From positions 62,001-126,000 of the forward strand of contig NZ_OBMQ01000010.1 in the NCBI RefSeq assembly GCF_900217795.1: a DNA stretch of 64,000 nt, read 5' to 3'. Position numbers and translations under genes: made by a program. Origin of the DNA: Ureibacillus xyleni. GTDB lineage: Bacteria; Bacillota; Bacilli; Bacillales_A; Planococcaceae. Under the pieces are notes generated by a model, which ran no database searches, had not been told where the DNA came from, and saw only the letters and a program-made list of their open reading frames with translations. Shown piece after piece: positions 63,178 to 64,000 of this stretch (position 1 is the first letter of the stretch; each line of letters begins with the position of its first letter).

Positions 63178-64000
63178 ATGAAAAAGCGAATTGGTTTATT
63201 ATACGGTGGGAAATCTGCAGAGCATGAAGTATCGCTTTCAACAGCTACGGCAGTTTCTAAAGCGATTAATTATGACAAATATGAAGTTCATCCAATCTAT
63301 ATTACGTTAGATGGGCAATGGCTTAGAGGACCTCAATTAATGCAAGCTGCTGAATCGGTTGAGCAATTACAATTTACGAAAGAACATGTGCAACAAAACA
63401 ACATTACTGAGTTTGTTTTAGATCAAGGAAAGCAGGCGCAGTTTGATGTTATTTTTCCGCTTCTTCACGGGACGAATGGTGAAGACGGGACAGTTCAAGG
63501 GTTATTAGAAGTTTTAAATTTCCCTTATGTAGGAAATGGTGTATTAGCTTCTGCAGCCGGTATGGATAAAGTCGTTATGAAGCAATTATTTGGTGTAGCT
63601 GGATTAAAACAAGTGCCATATGTTTATTTTATCCGTCATGAATGGGATCAGCATCAAGAAATTTTATTAGAACAATGTCAATCCCAATTAAGCTATCCAA
63701 TGTTTGTAAAACCTGCGAATTTAGGATCAAGTGTTGGTATAAGTAAAGCGTCAAACCTTGAGGAGCTAAAACAAGCAATTGTAATAGCTTTCCAATACGA
63801 CCGAAAAGTGATTGTGGAACAAGGTATTAATGCACGTGAAATCGAAATGGCGGTACTAGGAAATAACAATCCAAAAGTATCTGTTGCAGGTGAAATTAAA
63901 CCAATGACCGAGTTTTACGATTACGATTCTAAATATAAAGACGGTTCAACAGCATTAGTTATCCCTGCAGAAATACCAACAGATGTTGAAGAAACGATGA
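63178..64000 (+). CDS. ddl: D-alanine--D-alanine ligase, 3' end cut by window edge
   Basis: The first 274 codons of Ddl. [20 protein letters not shown] is the N-terminal signature, followed by [19 protein letters not shown]. The ATP-grasp part begins with [20 protein letters not shown] and [17 protein letters not shown]. It makes the D-Ala-D-Ala dipeptide for cell-wall precursors. TTTGGAGG precedes the ATG. The C-terminal catalytic residues lie beyond the window; murF normally follows ddl in Bacillales. Confidence 0.95.
   Translation, partial: MKKRIGLLYGGKSAEHEVSLSTATAVSKAINYDKYEVHPIYITLDGQWLRGPQLMQAAESVEQLQFTKEHVQQNNITEFVLDQGKQAQFDVIFPLLHGTNGEDGTVQGLLEVLNFPYVGNGVLASAAGMDKVVMKQLFGVAGLKQVPYVYFIRHEWDQHQEILLEQCQSQLSYPMFVKPANLGSSVGISKASNLEELKQAIVIAFQYDRKVIVEQGINAREIEMAVLGNNNPKVSVAGEIKPMTEFYDYDSKYKDGSTALVIPAEIPTDVEETM

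Noticed and set aside
1-64000. tRNA, rRNA, riboswitch, prophage or defence island
   Set aside because: I found no clover-leaf-like GTTCRA clusters, rRNA sequence, known riboswitch core, integrase, phage structural genes or defence nucleases. Weak or unusual RNA structures could be missed by eye.

Overview
The window is a 64 kb piece of an ordinary low-GC Gram-positive chromosome. AT-rich codons, strong Shine-Dalgarno sites, B. subtilis-like gene content (yclNOPQ, yeeI, hflX, mntR, yitL, ppaC, rodA) and a stand-alone YidC2 point to Bacillota, order Bacillales. The overall flavour is Lysinibacillus/Solibacillus-like (Planococcaceae/Caryophanaceae). The genus is an inference from gene content; no rRNA is present to settle it. 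I see no tRNA, rRNA, CRISPR array, prophage or complete insertion sequence.

Layout. 0-13 kb: a chemoreceptor cut by the left edge, an AraC/GyrI-like regulator, a NERD protein, an MFS carrier, RlmA-type 23S methyltransferase, PlsC, a GNAT, a low-molecular-weight phosphatase, YeeI (YebC family), a full-length Cache chemoreceptor, an M3 oligoendopeptidase and an AI-2E family permease. 13-24 kb: small proteins, an MMPL exporter, the Pit phosphate carrier with its DUF47 partner, a methyltransferase, PutP, HflX, and a POT peptide transporter behind two CodY-like boxes. 24-30 kb: an iron block, with petrobactin-type yclNOP and yclQ each behind a Fur box, then a heme monooxygenase (HmoA type). 30-40 kb: PAP2, a ZIP metal transporter, an SDR-like protein, thrC-thrB, an RpiR regulator, ppaC, an FAD/Rieske oxidoreductase, a DsbA/FrnE protein and an azoreductase. 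40-50 kb: YceI, an HxlR regulator, MurB, ExoA, a penicillin acylase homologue, ComFB, MntR, YitL/CvfB, a DUF1002 protein and small proteins. 50-64 kb: an MFS carrier, an acetyl-CoA hydrolase/CoA-transferase with a neighbouring LytTR regulator, an AraC regulator, YidC2, a VanY-type carboxypeptidase, cardiolipin synthase, YwqG, another MFS carrier, RodA, and a D-Ala-D-Ala ligase cut by the right edge.

The best non-genic observation is a pair of 236-bp elements (12682-12917 and 29585-29820) that differ at one or two bases. Each is bounded by imperfect terminal inverted repeats and an 8-9 bp target duplication. When the element and one duplication are removed, each site rebuilds an intrinsic terminator with the element sitting in or beside its apical loop. 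This looks like a MITE that uses terminator hairpins as target sites.

Other regulatory signals read directly are two Fur palindromes, tandem CodY-like boxes, an MhqR-like palindrome before azoR, a cre-like site before the Cache chemoreceptor, several sigma-A promoters and many intrinsic terminators. Four small ORFs with good ribosome sites (52, 35, 43 and 17 codons) are described. Nothing here looks like a defence island or a clearly new multi-gene system.
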